Source: Elusimicrobiota bacterium
GTDB taxonomy: Bacteria; CAYTYR01; UBA6262; DAOVJB01
DNA length: 6,379 nt
Reading direction: 5' to 3'
Assembly (NCBI GenBank): GCA_030673425.1
Contig: DAOVJB010000076.1
Coordinates: 1 to 6,379 of the forward strand
Shown here one piece after another: positions 1 to 5,631 of this stretch (the first letter of the stretch is position 1; each line of letters begins with the position of its first letter). The translations under genes and the position numbers were made by a program. A model generated the notes under the pieces. The model saw nothing but the letters and a program-made list of their open reading frames with translations. It was not told where the DNA came from and searched no databases.

Positions 1-798
1 ATATTAGACTGGCTCAGGGCAGGGGAGACCACGGTTTTCTGCGGCCAGTATGCAGTCGTGTTTGCCCAGGCTCTTATATCCATGAATATCCCGGTCAGGT
101 ATCTTGATACGACCAATAAGAAAGGGGACGGTCATTTCCTTACCGAGGTATGGTCAAGGGATTTTAATAAATGGATAGTTATGGACCCTTATGACGGTCT
201 CCATTTCGAGCGTAATAACGTGCCCCTTAACGCGCTCGAGCTCCATGACGCGTTAGCCGATGAAAAATATAGAAATATAAAAATCATAAAAGATGACAAT
301 ATAAGATACAGCAGATTCGAGATGAAGGAAAAGCTCGATTATTATCACACCTTCGGCATCCTCCTAAGGAATAACCACACCTCAGAGCCGGTTGTTATCT
401 CGGCGCTTGAAGATAAGAAGAATATGCGCCGCCGTATTTTATACAGTGCGCCGATGCTTCAGTACAGGGACTCAGTGACAAAGAATTATCTCGTGGCAAA
501 ACATCCATCTTCGGTCTACAAGGAAGATCTCTACTGGAAACCGGATATTATCATTATCAAGGTGAAAAAGATAGATTACACCAAGGGCAGAATAATATTA
601 GAGTTTGAGAGAGTTCTTTCCGAAGGAGATATTTATTTATATAAAGGCAGGGAACGTGAAGAGTATCAGAAGACAGGGAAGAAATTTATCTGGGAACTCA
701 AGAAAGGCTACAACAAGCTTTATGTTGTAAATAAACCATATGATTTTGACGTGAGGGAATTCATACAGAGCTATATAGAAGTGGAGTATAACCCGTAA
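1..798 (+). CDS. Transglutaminase-like domain protein, 5' end outside the window
   Basis: The frame is open from base 1, so the gene begins upstream; 265 codons are visible before TAA at 796-798. The first ~65 codons look like the core of a transglutaminase/protease-like (papain-fold) domain: Cys at codon 14 in FCGQYAVVFAQAL (nt 40-42), His at codon 45 in GHFLTEVW (nt 133-135) and Asp at codon 62 in WIVMDP (nt 184-186), in the order and approximate spacing of the family's Cys-His-Asp triad. The triad appears intact, so enzymatic activity on peptide or amide bonds is plausible, but the substrate cannot be told. The remaining ~200 codons are not recognised; the end (roughly codons 180-265) alternates hydrophobic and charged residues and may form a beta-sandwich. 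An in-frame GTG at 58 is not the real start, because it would remove the catalytic Cys. The rRNA methyltransferase gene follows 14 bp downstream, suggesting co-transcription. No signal peptide can be judged since the N-terminus is missing. Confidence 0.75.
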   Translation: MLDWLRAGETTVFCGQYAVVFAQALISMNIPVRYLDTTNKKGDGHFLTEVWSRDFNKWIVMDPYDGLHFERNNVPLNALELHDALADEKYRNIKIIKDDNIRYSRFEMKEKLDYYHTFGILLRNNHTSEPVVISALEDKKNMRRRILYSAPMLQYRDSVTKNYLVAKHPSSVYKEDLYWKPDIIIIKVKKIDYTKGRIILEFERVLSEGDIYLYKGREREEYQKTGKKFIWELKKGYNKLYVVNKPYDFDVREFIQSYIEVEYNP

Positions 799-799
799 G

Positions 800-805
800 A
801 AGGAG
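800..805 (+). promoter_or_regulatory. Ribosome binding site that sets a TTG start
   Basis: AAGGAG lies 7 nt upstream of the TTG at 813. No ATG in frame occurs until 921, which is inside the predicted TRAM domain, so this site decides the start of the methyltransferase gene. Confidence 0.7.
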
Positions 806-812
806 AAAATAA

Positions 813-2252
813 TTGCAGACAGGTGAGGGAAAACAGGTAACCCTGAAGAGAGGCAACAGGTTAAAATTAAATATTGAATCCCTTATTTTCGGAGGGGACG
901 GCCTTGCCAGGTACAAGGGTATGGTTATCTTCGTGCCTTTTACAGCACCGGGTGATGAAATAGTGGCGGAGATAGATGATGTAAAGAAGAATTTTGCCAG
1001 GGCAAATATTGTTGAGATTATTAATCCGTCTGATTGCAGGATAAAACCGATCTGCCCCTACTTTTTTGATGCATCTAAAGGGCCTGAACAATTCTACTGC
1101 GGCGGTTGCGTGCTGCAGCATATAGATTACGAGACTCAGCTCTCACAGAAGACAGAGCTTGTCTGGGAGGCAGCAACATATATAGGCAAATTAAAGGATA
1201 TTGTTGTTCATGATACTATAGCATCTAAGAACGAGTTCAGCTACCGTAACAAAATACAGGAAAAGGTGGGCTCAAGGTTTAAAGAGGGCGAGAAGGAAGT
1301 CATATGCGGTTTTTACGCCCCCGAGTCTCATAAACTGCTTGATGTAACAAACTGCTACCTGCAGCCCACGATAGCAAACGAAATCATCTCATCACTTAAG
1401 ATTCTGTTTAACCAGTATGAATTACCTGTCTATGATGAGGAGTTTCACAGGGGGCTCCTGAGGCATATTATCGTGAGGCAGAGCTTCGTAACGCGCGAGG
1501 TCATGGTTATAATAGTAACACGCGACAAAGACCTGCCGAACGCTCCTGAAATAATAGAAAAACTTACCACTGATTTTCCACAGATAAAAAGTATTGTGCA
1601 GAATATAAACAAAAAAAGGACGAACAAGATATTAGGTGATCAGTTAAAAATCCTTTTTGGCAAAGAAACGATACAGGAGAAAATAGGCCATCTGGATTTT
1701 AGGATCTCGCCAACATCATTCTTCCAGGTCAACACGCAGCAGGCGGAGGTGCTTTACAGGATAATAGAGAATTTCCTTCTGTCGCGCTCCACGACTCCCT
1801 CAAATATTATAATTGATGTTTTCTCAGGGACAGGTTCTATTTCCCTGTGGGTATCGAGGTTTAGCGAGAAAGTATACGGTGTGGAAGTTAATGAAGCTGC
1901 GGTAAGAGATGCCATCAATAGCGCCGAGTTAAATAATATTACCAACTGCGAGTTTCGCCTGGGTGATGCGGGTCTGGTATTAAGAAGGATGCAGAAGCAG
2001 GGTATAAAGCCCGATGTAATTATAATCGACCCCCCGAGGAAAGGGTGTACGCGCAAGTTGCTTGATTCTGTTAAAGCCCTGGGTCCTGATGAGATTATCT
2101 ATGTTTCATGCGAGGCGACTACTTTAGCAAGAGATCTTCATTACCTTGATAAGCTGAAATACAAGACGCTTGAGATACAACCTGTTGACATGTTCCCGCA
2201 GACAGCTCATATAGAATGCGTTGCGAGGTTAAAGAAGAAAAAAAGCAAATAA
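813..2252 (+). CDS. rlmD: 23S rRNA (uracil-C5)-methyltransferase, RlmD/RumA (TrmA) family
   Basis: This is a SAM-dependent RNA m5U methyltransferase of 479 aa, near the usual ~430-460 aa. The N-terminal ~70 residues form a TRAM RNA-binding domain (GGDGLARYKGMVIFVPFTAPGD). A [4Fe-4S] site is suggested by C81, C96, C99 (CGGC) and C181 (TNCYLQ); C75 is an extra nearby cysteine. The spacing between the first and second ligands (14 residues) is longer than the 5 in E. coli RumA. The catalytic domain shows QVNTQQAEVLY (305-315), SAM motif I DVFSGTGSISLWV (335-347), the acidic GVEVNE (356-361), IDPPRKG (405-411), nucleophile C433 in YVSCEATTLARD, and E468 in FPQTAHIE, which matches the general base of RumA. 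The usual SCNP is SCEA here. The family modifies 23S rRNA uridines (U1939 or U747 in E. coli); the exact site here is uncertain, and RlmCD-type dual specificity is possible. The start is TTG with a good ribosome site. Confidence 0.9.
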   Translation: MQTGEGKQVTLKRGNRLKLNIESLIFGGDGLARYKGMVIFVPFTAPGDEIVAEIDDVKKNFARANIVEIINPSDCRIKPICPYFFDASKGPEQFYCGGCVLQHIDYETQLSQKTELVWEAATYIGKLKDIVVHDTIASKNEFSYRNKIQEKVGSRFKEGEKEVICGFYAPESHKLLDVTNCYLQPTIANEIISSLKILFNQYELPVYDEEFHRGLLRHIIVRQSFVTREVMVIIVTRDKDLPNAPEIIEKLTTDFPQIKSIVQNINKKRTNKILGDQLKILFGKETIQEKIGHLDFRISPTSFFQVNTQQAEVLYRIIENFLLSRSTTPSNIIIDVFSGTGSISLWVSRFSEKVYGVEVNEAAVRDAINSAELNNITNCEFRLGDAGLVLRRMQKQGIKPDVIIIDPPRKGCTRKLLDSVKALGPDEIIYVSCEATTLARDLHYLDKLKYKTLEIQPVDMFPQTAHIECVARLKKKKSK

Positions 2253-2267
2253 TACAGGAGTAAAAAT

Positions 2268-2492
2268 ATGCAGTATCTTTTTCTTTTTCTTGTTATTCTG
2301 ATCGTGCTGGTTCCCGCTGTAAGCGCTATCAGGCGCTTTAGGATGCTTGAGCCCAAGGATCTTGATTTTGATTTAAGGATGAAGGAGCTGGAGGAAATAG
2401 CAGAGAGGGAAAAAAAAGAGGAGGAACCTCCGGAAGAACTGCCGGAAGAAAAACAGGAAGAAGAAACGAAAGAAGAAACAGAAGAAATATAA
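2268..2492 (+). CDS. Small single-pass membrane protein with acidic tail, unknown function
   Basis: This 74-aa gene has an AGGAG site at 2256-2260, 7 nt before ATG, and starts 15 bp after the methyltransferase stop, so it is probably translated from the same mRNA. Residues 2-20 (QYLFLFLVILIVLVPAVSA) are a clear membrane-spanning segment or uncleaved signal anchor. A short basic stretch (RRFRMLEPKD) follows, then residues ~38-74 are dominated by Glu and Lys with a few Pro, predicted to be helical or disordered and strongly acidic overall. The coding strand there is almost pure purine. No family is recognised and no catalytic motif is visible. The strong ribosome site, a hydrophobic segment placed exactly at the N-terminus and good operon spacing support a real gene; the low-complexity tail means similarity searches will be uninformative. 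Confidence 0.65.
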   Translation: MQYLFLFLVILIVLVPAVSAIRRFRMLEPKDLDFDLRMKELEEIAEREKKEEEPPEELPEEKQEEETKEETEEI

Positions 2493-2519
2493 TAACCAAT
2501 TGAAGATTTTTTAATAATA

Positions 2520-2565
2520 AAAAGGGGGAAGGGATAGCTCAACATATTAGAACTACCCCTCTTTT
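2520..2565. terminator. Possible bidirectional terminator between convergent genes
   Basis: AAAAGGGGG at 2520-2528 can pair with CCCCTCTTTT at 2556-2565, with one bulged T, around a loop of about 27 nt. On the plus strand it is followed by a T-rich run (TTTTATTTTATTATTT). Read on the minus strand it is followed by TTTTTATTATTAAAAAA. Its place between two converging genes, abutting the stop of the lipoprotein gene, fits a shared terminator. The large loop and bulge make it weaker than a textbook hairpin. Confidence 0.45.
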
Positions 2566-2571
2566 ATTTTA

Positions 2572-3531
2572 TTATTTATCCGCTTTATACGGTATTCTCC
2601 ATGCTACGGAATTGTAATCGTCTTCATCCTCATTCTGCAGACATCCCGCATCAAGCACATCAACCGCTGCATGTCTGTATATCCTGGCATTAGAGCCGAT
2701 AGTCCACGTATTGGTATATCTACCGTCGCCTGCTATCTCATCGCCGTGCGTACCGTCATCGAACATCTGCTCCCTCTTGTGATTCTGAAAGGGCTTGCCG
2801 TAATGTAAGAAGACAAAAACAGGCGGTGTCCAATCTTCGTTGGTGTTTTCAACCGTAGCGATAACCTTTACTTCCGTCCCTTTAAGGAATGTGGGAAGCG
2901 CTGTTGTTAAGTCCATTAAAGCAGATGGATCAGTAATGATATAAGTTACCTCGCCTTCTGAGTTTGTCCCTTGAGCCTCAACACTTGTGATAGAGACAGT
3001 TTGTTTGGACTGCTCTGTTAATTCAACATCTGCGCAGGAAATCTCCACCAGTTGCCAACGGCCATAGATCTTTTCAAAGTATGCTTTCTTGGTAACCGTA
3101 TCATCAATCGGCTTTGAGCCTGGGTTTCTTATCCCGTCATCAGTCCTGTCAACGTAGAGCTTGCCTTCAACATACTTAGTTATAGTAACATGAGCAGTAT
3201 GACCTGAGATGTTGATAGATATGTCTCTATCAGCTGTTCCTATCCTTCGTCTTCCCCAACCCACCGGTAATGTTGCTTCCTGCTCACCTGCTAACTGTTT
3301 TGCGTAAGAAGGAACACTTGATTGAGTAGGACTGTAATCCACATCCTCATCCTCGGTAGGATCAACAGAGAAAAGGTCAGGGTTATCATCAATTAACTCC
3401 TGTATCTGGCTTTTCTCCGAAACAGATGATGTAACGGAACTCCTGCTGCTTTTGCTGCAGCTTGTTAAAATCCCTGCAGCAAGAAAAATCACGATTAATG
3501 ATGAAATCTTAGCAATTTTTCTTTTTGTCAT
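2572..3531 (-). CDS. Secreted lipoprotein of unknown function
   Basis: This 319-aa protein has a type II signal peptide: basic MTKRKIAK, a hydrophobic core (residues 9-21) and lipobox LTSC with lipidated Cys at 25. Ser at the +2 position would, by the E. coli Lol rule, favour the outer membrane. A Ser-rich, then Asp/Glu-rich linker follows (26-75), likely disordered. Residues ~100-170 look like a beta-rich domain (repeated alternating strands and IYGRWQLVEIS, resembling a small NTF2/lipoprotein-like fold). A second beta domain covers ~178-300 and contains FDDGTHGDEIAGDGRYT (257-273), an Asp/Gly-rich loop of the D-D-G..G-D..A-G-D-G-x-Y type seen in secreted Ig-like modules and plausibly Ca-binding. 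Start choice: ATG at 3531-3529 has AGGAGGTG 7 nt upstream. It is transcribed divergently from the Mrp operon and convergently with the upstream genes. No enzymatic function is assignable. Confidence 0.8.
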   Translation of the reverse strand: MTKRKIAKISSLIVIFLAAGILTSCSKSSRSSVTSSVSEKSQIQELIDDNPDLFSVDPTEDEDVDYSPTQSSVPSYAKQLAGEQEATLPVGWGRRRIGTADRDISINISGHTAHVTITKYVEGKLYVDRTDDGIRNPGSKPIDDTVTKKAYFEKIYGRWQLVEISCADVELTEQSKQTVSITSVEAQGTNSEGEVTYIITDPSALMDLTTALPTFLKGTEVKVIATVENTNEDWTPPVFVFLHYGKPFQNHKREQMFDDGTHGDEIAGDGRYTNTWTIGSNARIYRHAAVDVLDAGCLQNEDEDDYNSVAWRIPYKADK

Positions 3532-3538
3532 TTTCTTT

Positions 3539-3546
3539 CACCTCCT
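3539..3546 (-). promoter_or_regulatory. Strong ribosome binding site of the lipoprotein gene
   Basis: On the minus strand this reads AGGAGGTG, a near-perfect complement to the 16S 3' end, 7 nt before the ATG at 3531. It confirms both strand and start. Confidence 0.75.
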
Positions 3547-3628
3547 CTTGATTTTTGGTTTATACACACTTAGACGCACTTACTTAAAAAAGGTTTACCC
3601 CAGCAGAAAATATTTTACAAAAAAAGAC

Positions 3629-3657
3629 TTGACACGATTTTGATATAGTGATATTCT
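3629..3657 (+). promoter_or_regulatory. Sigma-70-type promoter of the mrp-ferredoxin-glutaredoxin operon
   Basis: The -35 box TTGACA (3629-3634) is a perfect consensus. After a 17-bp spacer comes the -10 box TATTCT (3652-3657), preceded by an extended -10 TGA (3649-3651). Transcription would start near 3664, leaving a leader of about 60 nt before the ATPase start at 3724. A neighbouring TATAAT (3658-3663) has no -35 at proper spacing. The Fur-like palindrome begins immediately after the -10 box, so repressor binding would block polymerase. Confidence 0.75.
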
Positions 3658-3660
3658 TAT

Positions 3661-3685
3661 AATGGAAATGGGAATCATTTTCATT
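3661..3685. promoter_or_regulatory. Fur-family operator (Fur/Zur/PerR-type box)
   Basis: The arms AATGGAAATG (3661-3670) and CATTTTCATT (3676-3685) are inverted repeats matching at 9 of 10 positions around the 5-bp centre GGAAT. Within it, 3663-3683 matches the 21-bp Fur consensus (two overlapping 7-1-7 units of TGATAATnATTATCA offset by 6 bp) at 16 of 21 positions by my count. It covers the expected transcription start, a classical repressor position. Sequence alone does not separate Fur (iron), Zur (zinc) and PerR (peroxide). Confidence 0.65.
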
Positions 3686-3710
3686 AAGGTGAAAGGGATT
3701 TTACTTGACT

Positions 3711-3716
3711 GAGGAG
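3711..3716 (+). promoter_or_regulatory. Ribosome binding site that selects the ATG of the Mrp-type ATPase
   Basis: GAGGAG ends 7 nt before ATG at 3724 but only 1 nt before an in-frame TTG at 3718. Normal spacing therefore favours the ATG. Confidence 0.7.
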
Positions 3717-3723
3717 TTTGAAA

Positions 3724-4548
3724 ATGCAGAAAATAGATGAAAAAGAGAAAATAGAACAAGAAAAGCGCCTCAAAGAGAGAATGTTTAAGATAAAGCACAA
3801 ATTCGTTGTGATAAGCGGAAAAGGTGGGGTAGGCAAAACCACAGTGGCGGTTAATTTGGCATATGGATTGGCCACCAAAGGAAATACCGTGGGTATTTTA
3901 GATGTTGATATTCACGGTCCAAATATTGCCAAGATGTTAGGGATTGAAGCAAGAAAGCTTACCACTTCTGAATTAGGTATCGAGCCAGTCGAGGTTTTAC
4001 CTGGTTTAAAAGCAGTAAGCCTGGCTCTTTTGTTAGAAAACAGAGATCAGCCAGTGATTTGGCGTGGACCTCTAAAGATGATAACTATAAAGCAATTTTT
4101 AGCCGATGTTAACTGGGGCGAGCTTGATTACTTAATCATTGACTCTCCTCCTGGAACGGGTGATGAACCACTAAGCGTATGCCAGCTTATTACTAATATA
4201 GACGGAGCGATTATTGTTACTACTCCTCAGGATGTAGCAATTTTAGATTCAAGAAAATGCATTATGTTTGCAAAAGAACTAAAGGTTCCTGTCATAGGGG
4301 TAATCGAAAATATGAGTGGATTTATCTGTCCTTACTGTAAAAAAGAGATAGATTTATTTGGAATGGGTGGTGGCGAAGAATCTGCTCATGATTTAAAAGT
4401 GCCATTCCTGGGAAGGATTCCAGTTGAACCTGATATAGTAAAGTCAGGAGATTCTGGCAAACCGTTTCTTTCCATCAAGAAAGATATCCCAGCAGTAGCA
4501 ATTATGGATAATATAGTAAATAAAATTACAGAGTTTTTAAAGAGTTAA
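3724..4548 (+). CDS. Mrp/NBP35 (ApbC) family P-loop ATPase, Fe-S cluster carrier
   Basis: This 274-aa cytoplasmic protein belongs to the Mrp/Nbp35/ApbC group, which binds a bridging [4Fe-4S] cluster between subunits and delivers it to apoproteins in an ATP-dependent way. Residues 1-24 are a highly charged, probably coiled helix. Then come the deviant Walker [10 protein letters not shown] (32-40, signature Lys 33), DVDIHGPN (60-67), WRGPLK (113-118), Walker B-like [13 protein letters not shown] (137-149), TTPQDVA (166-172), [11 protein letters not shown] (195-205) and FGMGGGEE (212-219). C202 and C205 form the CxxC cluster ligand. The MIP18/DUF59 domain found at the N-terminus of many longer Mrp proteins is absent, as in short archaeal and anaerobe versions. 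It is the first gene of the operon behind the Fur-like operator. An in-frame TTG at 3718 was not chosen because of ribosome-site spacing. MinD/ParA is the alternative superfamily member, but the CxxC and GxGGG signature argue against it. Confidence 0.9.
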   Translation: MQKIDEKEKIEQEKRLKERMFKIKHKFVVISGKGGVGKTTVAVNLAYGLATKGNTVGILDVDIHGPNIAKMLGIEARKLTTSELGIEPVEVLPGLKAVSLALLLENRDQPVIWRGPLKMITIKQFLADVNWGELDYLIIDSPPGTGDEPLSVCQLITNIDGAIIVTTPQDVAILDSRKCIMFAKELKVPVIGVIENMSGFICPYCKKEIDLFGMGGGEESAHDLKVPFLGRIPVEPDIVKSGDSGKPFLSIKKDIPAVAIMDNIVNKITEFLKS

Positions 4549-4567
4549 ATATGCTGACTTGTGAACC

Positions 4568-4612
4568 CCGTTAGAAATTGTATCTCCGATGGTTGTTATA
4601 TATTTCTAACGG
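4568..4612. repeat. Palindromic element, possibly dispersed repeat (MITE-like)
   Basis: CCGTTAGAAAT (4568-4578) and ATTTCTAACGG (4602-4612) are perfect 11-bp inverted arms around a 23-nt loop. It sits between the ATPase stop (4548) and the methyltransferase start (4657). The hairpin lacks a following U-run, so it is not a typical terminator. Read in frame it encodes NPVRNCISDG; from memory, unverified, ORFs beginning with similar NPVRN peptides recur in genomes of uncultivated bacteria, as expected for a repeat family. Only one copy is in this window, so repeat status is inferred. Confidence 0.6.
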
Positions 4613-4643
4613 ATTATATTTATAAGAATGGTAAAACAGACTC

Positions 4644-4650
4644 GGTGGAG
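4644..4650 (+). promoter_or_regulatory. Ribosome binding site that selects the methyltransferase start
   Basis: GGTGGAG lies 6 nt before ATG at 4657. The longer frame from GTG at 4561 has no ribosome site and runs through the palindrome. Confidence 0.65.
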
Positions 4651-4656
4651 ATAGAA

Positions 4657-5220
4657 ATGGAAGACGATGTTAAAAAGTGGATAGAACAGGATGGTGAGAA
4701 ACTCTTAAAAGAGATTGGTGTTAAAAAAGGCTATGTCCTGTTGGATTTTGGCTCAGGCGAGGGTCATTACACAATCCCTGCCTCAAAGGTAGTAGGTGAA
4801 AACGGTAAAGTATATGCTCTGGATAAAGATAGAGCTGCCTTAAATAAGTTGGAAGAAATCATAAAGAAGAGTAAAATAAAAAATATTGAATTAATAAGAG
4901 AAGATTCAAATATTCCTTTAAAAAATAATTCTTTAAATGCAGCTTTATGTTATGATGTTATCCATTACCAGAACAGCAAGAAAAGAGTCGCAATTTATAA
5001 TGAAATTTGCAGGGTTTTGAAAAAAGATGGCCTTTTTTCTGTTTATCCAAAACATTATAAAGAAGACTCCCCTTCAAATCAATTAGCTGACACGGACTTA
5101 GAAGATATCATAAAAGAAATAGAGAAATCGGGTTTTATGCTCGGAGATAAAATCACGAAAACCCTTTTACACGATGAATATTACAATGAAGGTTATATAT
5201 TAAATTTCAGGAGGTGCTGA
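4657..5220 (+). CDS. Class I SAM-dependent methyltransferase, substrate unknown
   Basis: From ATG at 4657 this is a 187-aa protein, the size of a bare Rossmann methyltransferase domain. Motif I is VLLDFGSGEGHYTIPASKVVG (27-47, given as family signature G-S-G-E-G at 32-36), followed by the acidic VYALDKD (52-58) that contacts the SAM ribose, REDSNIPL (81-88) and ALCYDVIHY (96-104, motif IV position), then LKKDGLFSVYP as the post-motif beta strand. The pattern is UbiE/ArsM-like (Methyltransf_11/25 type), which covers small molecules, metalloids and proteins, so no substrate can be named; the three cysteine signature of ArsM is not evident. The C-terminal RRC and stop overlap the next gene's ribosome site (AGGAGGT, 5209-5215), and the ferredoxin ATG is 1 bp beyond the stop, indicating translational coupling. 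Base composition is very AT-rich. A longer version from GTG 4561 (219 aa) is rejected. Confidence 0.8.
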   Translation: MEDDVKKWIEQDGEKLLKEIGVKKGYVLLDFGSGEGHYTIPASKVVGENGKVYALDKDRAALNKLEEIIKKSKIKNIELIREDSNIPLKNNSLNAALCYDVIHYQNSKKRVAIYNEICRVLKKDGLFSVYPKHYKEDSPSNQLADTDLEDIIKEIEKSGFMLGDKITKTLLHDEYYNEGYILNFRRC

Positions 5221-5221
5221 A

Positions 5222-5581
5222 ATGCCTTGGGTTGATGTAGAGAGATGTACTGGTTGTAGAATCTGTGTAGAGAAATGTCCTGTAAGCGCAATTGTAATGG
5301 AGGATGAAAAAGCAGAAATAAATATGGATAAATGCATTCATTGTGGTACCTGCCACAGTGTATGTCCACAGGAAGCAGTAAGGCATGATGGTGAAAAAAC
5401 GCCAGAGGATATAAAGGCTAATGTAGAAATGACAAAGGAATTTATGGAGCTTTGTGCAAAGCATCTCGGTGATGCTAAAGAAAAGGATAAATGTCTCGAG
5501 AGAATGAAAAAGTATTTTAACAGACAAAGACTTGTTGCAGAGAAGACATTACAAGAGCTTGAGAAAATAAAAAATGCATAA
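5222..5581 (+). CDS. 2x[4Fe-4S] ferredoxin with helical C-terminal extension
   Basis: This is a 119-aa cytoplasmic electron carrier. Two complete cluster motifs are visible: C9-x2-C12-x2-C15-x3-C19-P and C38-x2-C41-x2-C44-x3-C48-P, the bacterial-type arrangement in which the last Cys of each motif ligates the other cluster. The spacing is regular, so both clusters should be [4Fe-4S] and low potential. Residues ~60-119 form a charged, helical extension not found in the minimal ~55-60 aa ferredoxin, with two more cysteines (C78, C91); its role is unknown, perhaps partner docking. ATG at 5222 has AGGAGGT 6 nt upstream, which lies inside the methyltransferase coding region. As the companion of an Mrp-type carrier it could be a recipient of delivered clusters or the reductant for neighbouring enzymes; that is inference from position only. 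Confidence 0.9.
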   Translation: MPWVDVERCTGCRICVEKCPVSAIVMEDEKAEINMDKCIHCGTCHSVCPQEAVRHDGEKTPEDIKANVEMTKEFMELCAKHLGDAKEKDKCLERMKKYFNRQRLVAEKTLQELEKIKNA

Positions 5582-5631
5582 TCTTTATTTGGAGAATTTT
5601 AACAGAACGTAATTGGGAGGAAAAGAAACTA

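Noticed and set aside
58-798. GTG at 58 as the start of the first gene
   Set aside because: The frame is open to the window edge, and the catalytic Cys of the transglutaminase domain lies upstream at 40-42, so the gene is truncated by the window and does not start at 58.
1754-2056. Minus-strand 100-codon frame within the rRNA methyltransferase gene
   Set aside because: It covers the conserved SAM-binding motifs on the opposite strand and shows no protein-like features.
2400-2490. Purine-rich tract as a triplex-forming or regulatory repeat
   Set aside because: It is explained by Glu/Lys codons (GAA, GAG, AAA) of the small acidic protein and has no regular repeat unit.
3452-3643. Plus-strand 63-codon frame across the lipoprotein start and the intergenic region
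   Set aside because: It is antisense to the signal peptide and its ribosome site, has no ribosome site of its own and overlaps the operon promoter.
3658-3663. TATAAT as the -10 box of the operon promoter
   Set aside because: Its spacer from TTGACA would be 23 bp; TATTCT at 3652 has 17 bp and an extended TGn.
3718-3723. TTG at 3718 as the start of the Mrp-type ATPase
   Set aside because: Only 1 nt separates it from the GAGGAG ribosome site, while ATG 3724 has 7 nt.
4568-4612. The palindrome as an intrinsic terminator of the ATPase gene
   Set aside because: The stem is AT-rich at its top, has a 23-nt loop and is followed by GATTATATTT, not a U-run.
4561-4656. Longer methyltransferase beginning at GTG 4561
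   Set aside because: No ribosome site precedes it, the extra 32 residues are encoded partly by a palindrome, and ATG 4657 has GGTGGAG at proper spacing directly before the conserved fold.
5207-5527. Minus-strand 106-codon frame opposite the ferredoxin
   Set aside because: It is the shadow of two intact cysteine motifs on the plus strand; no ribosome site or domain pattern.
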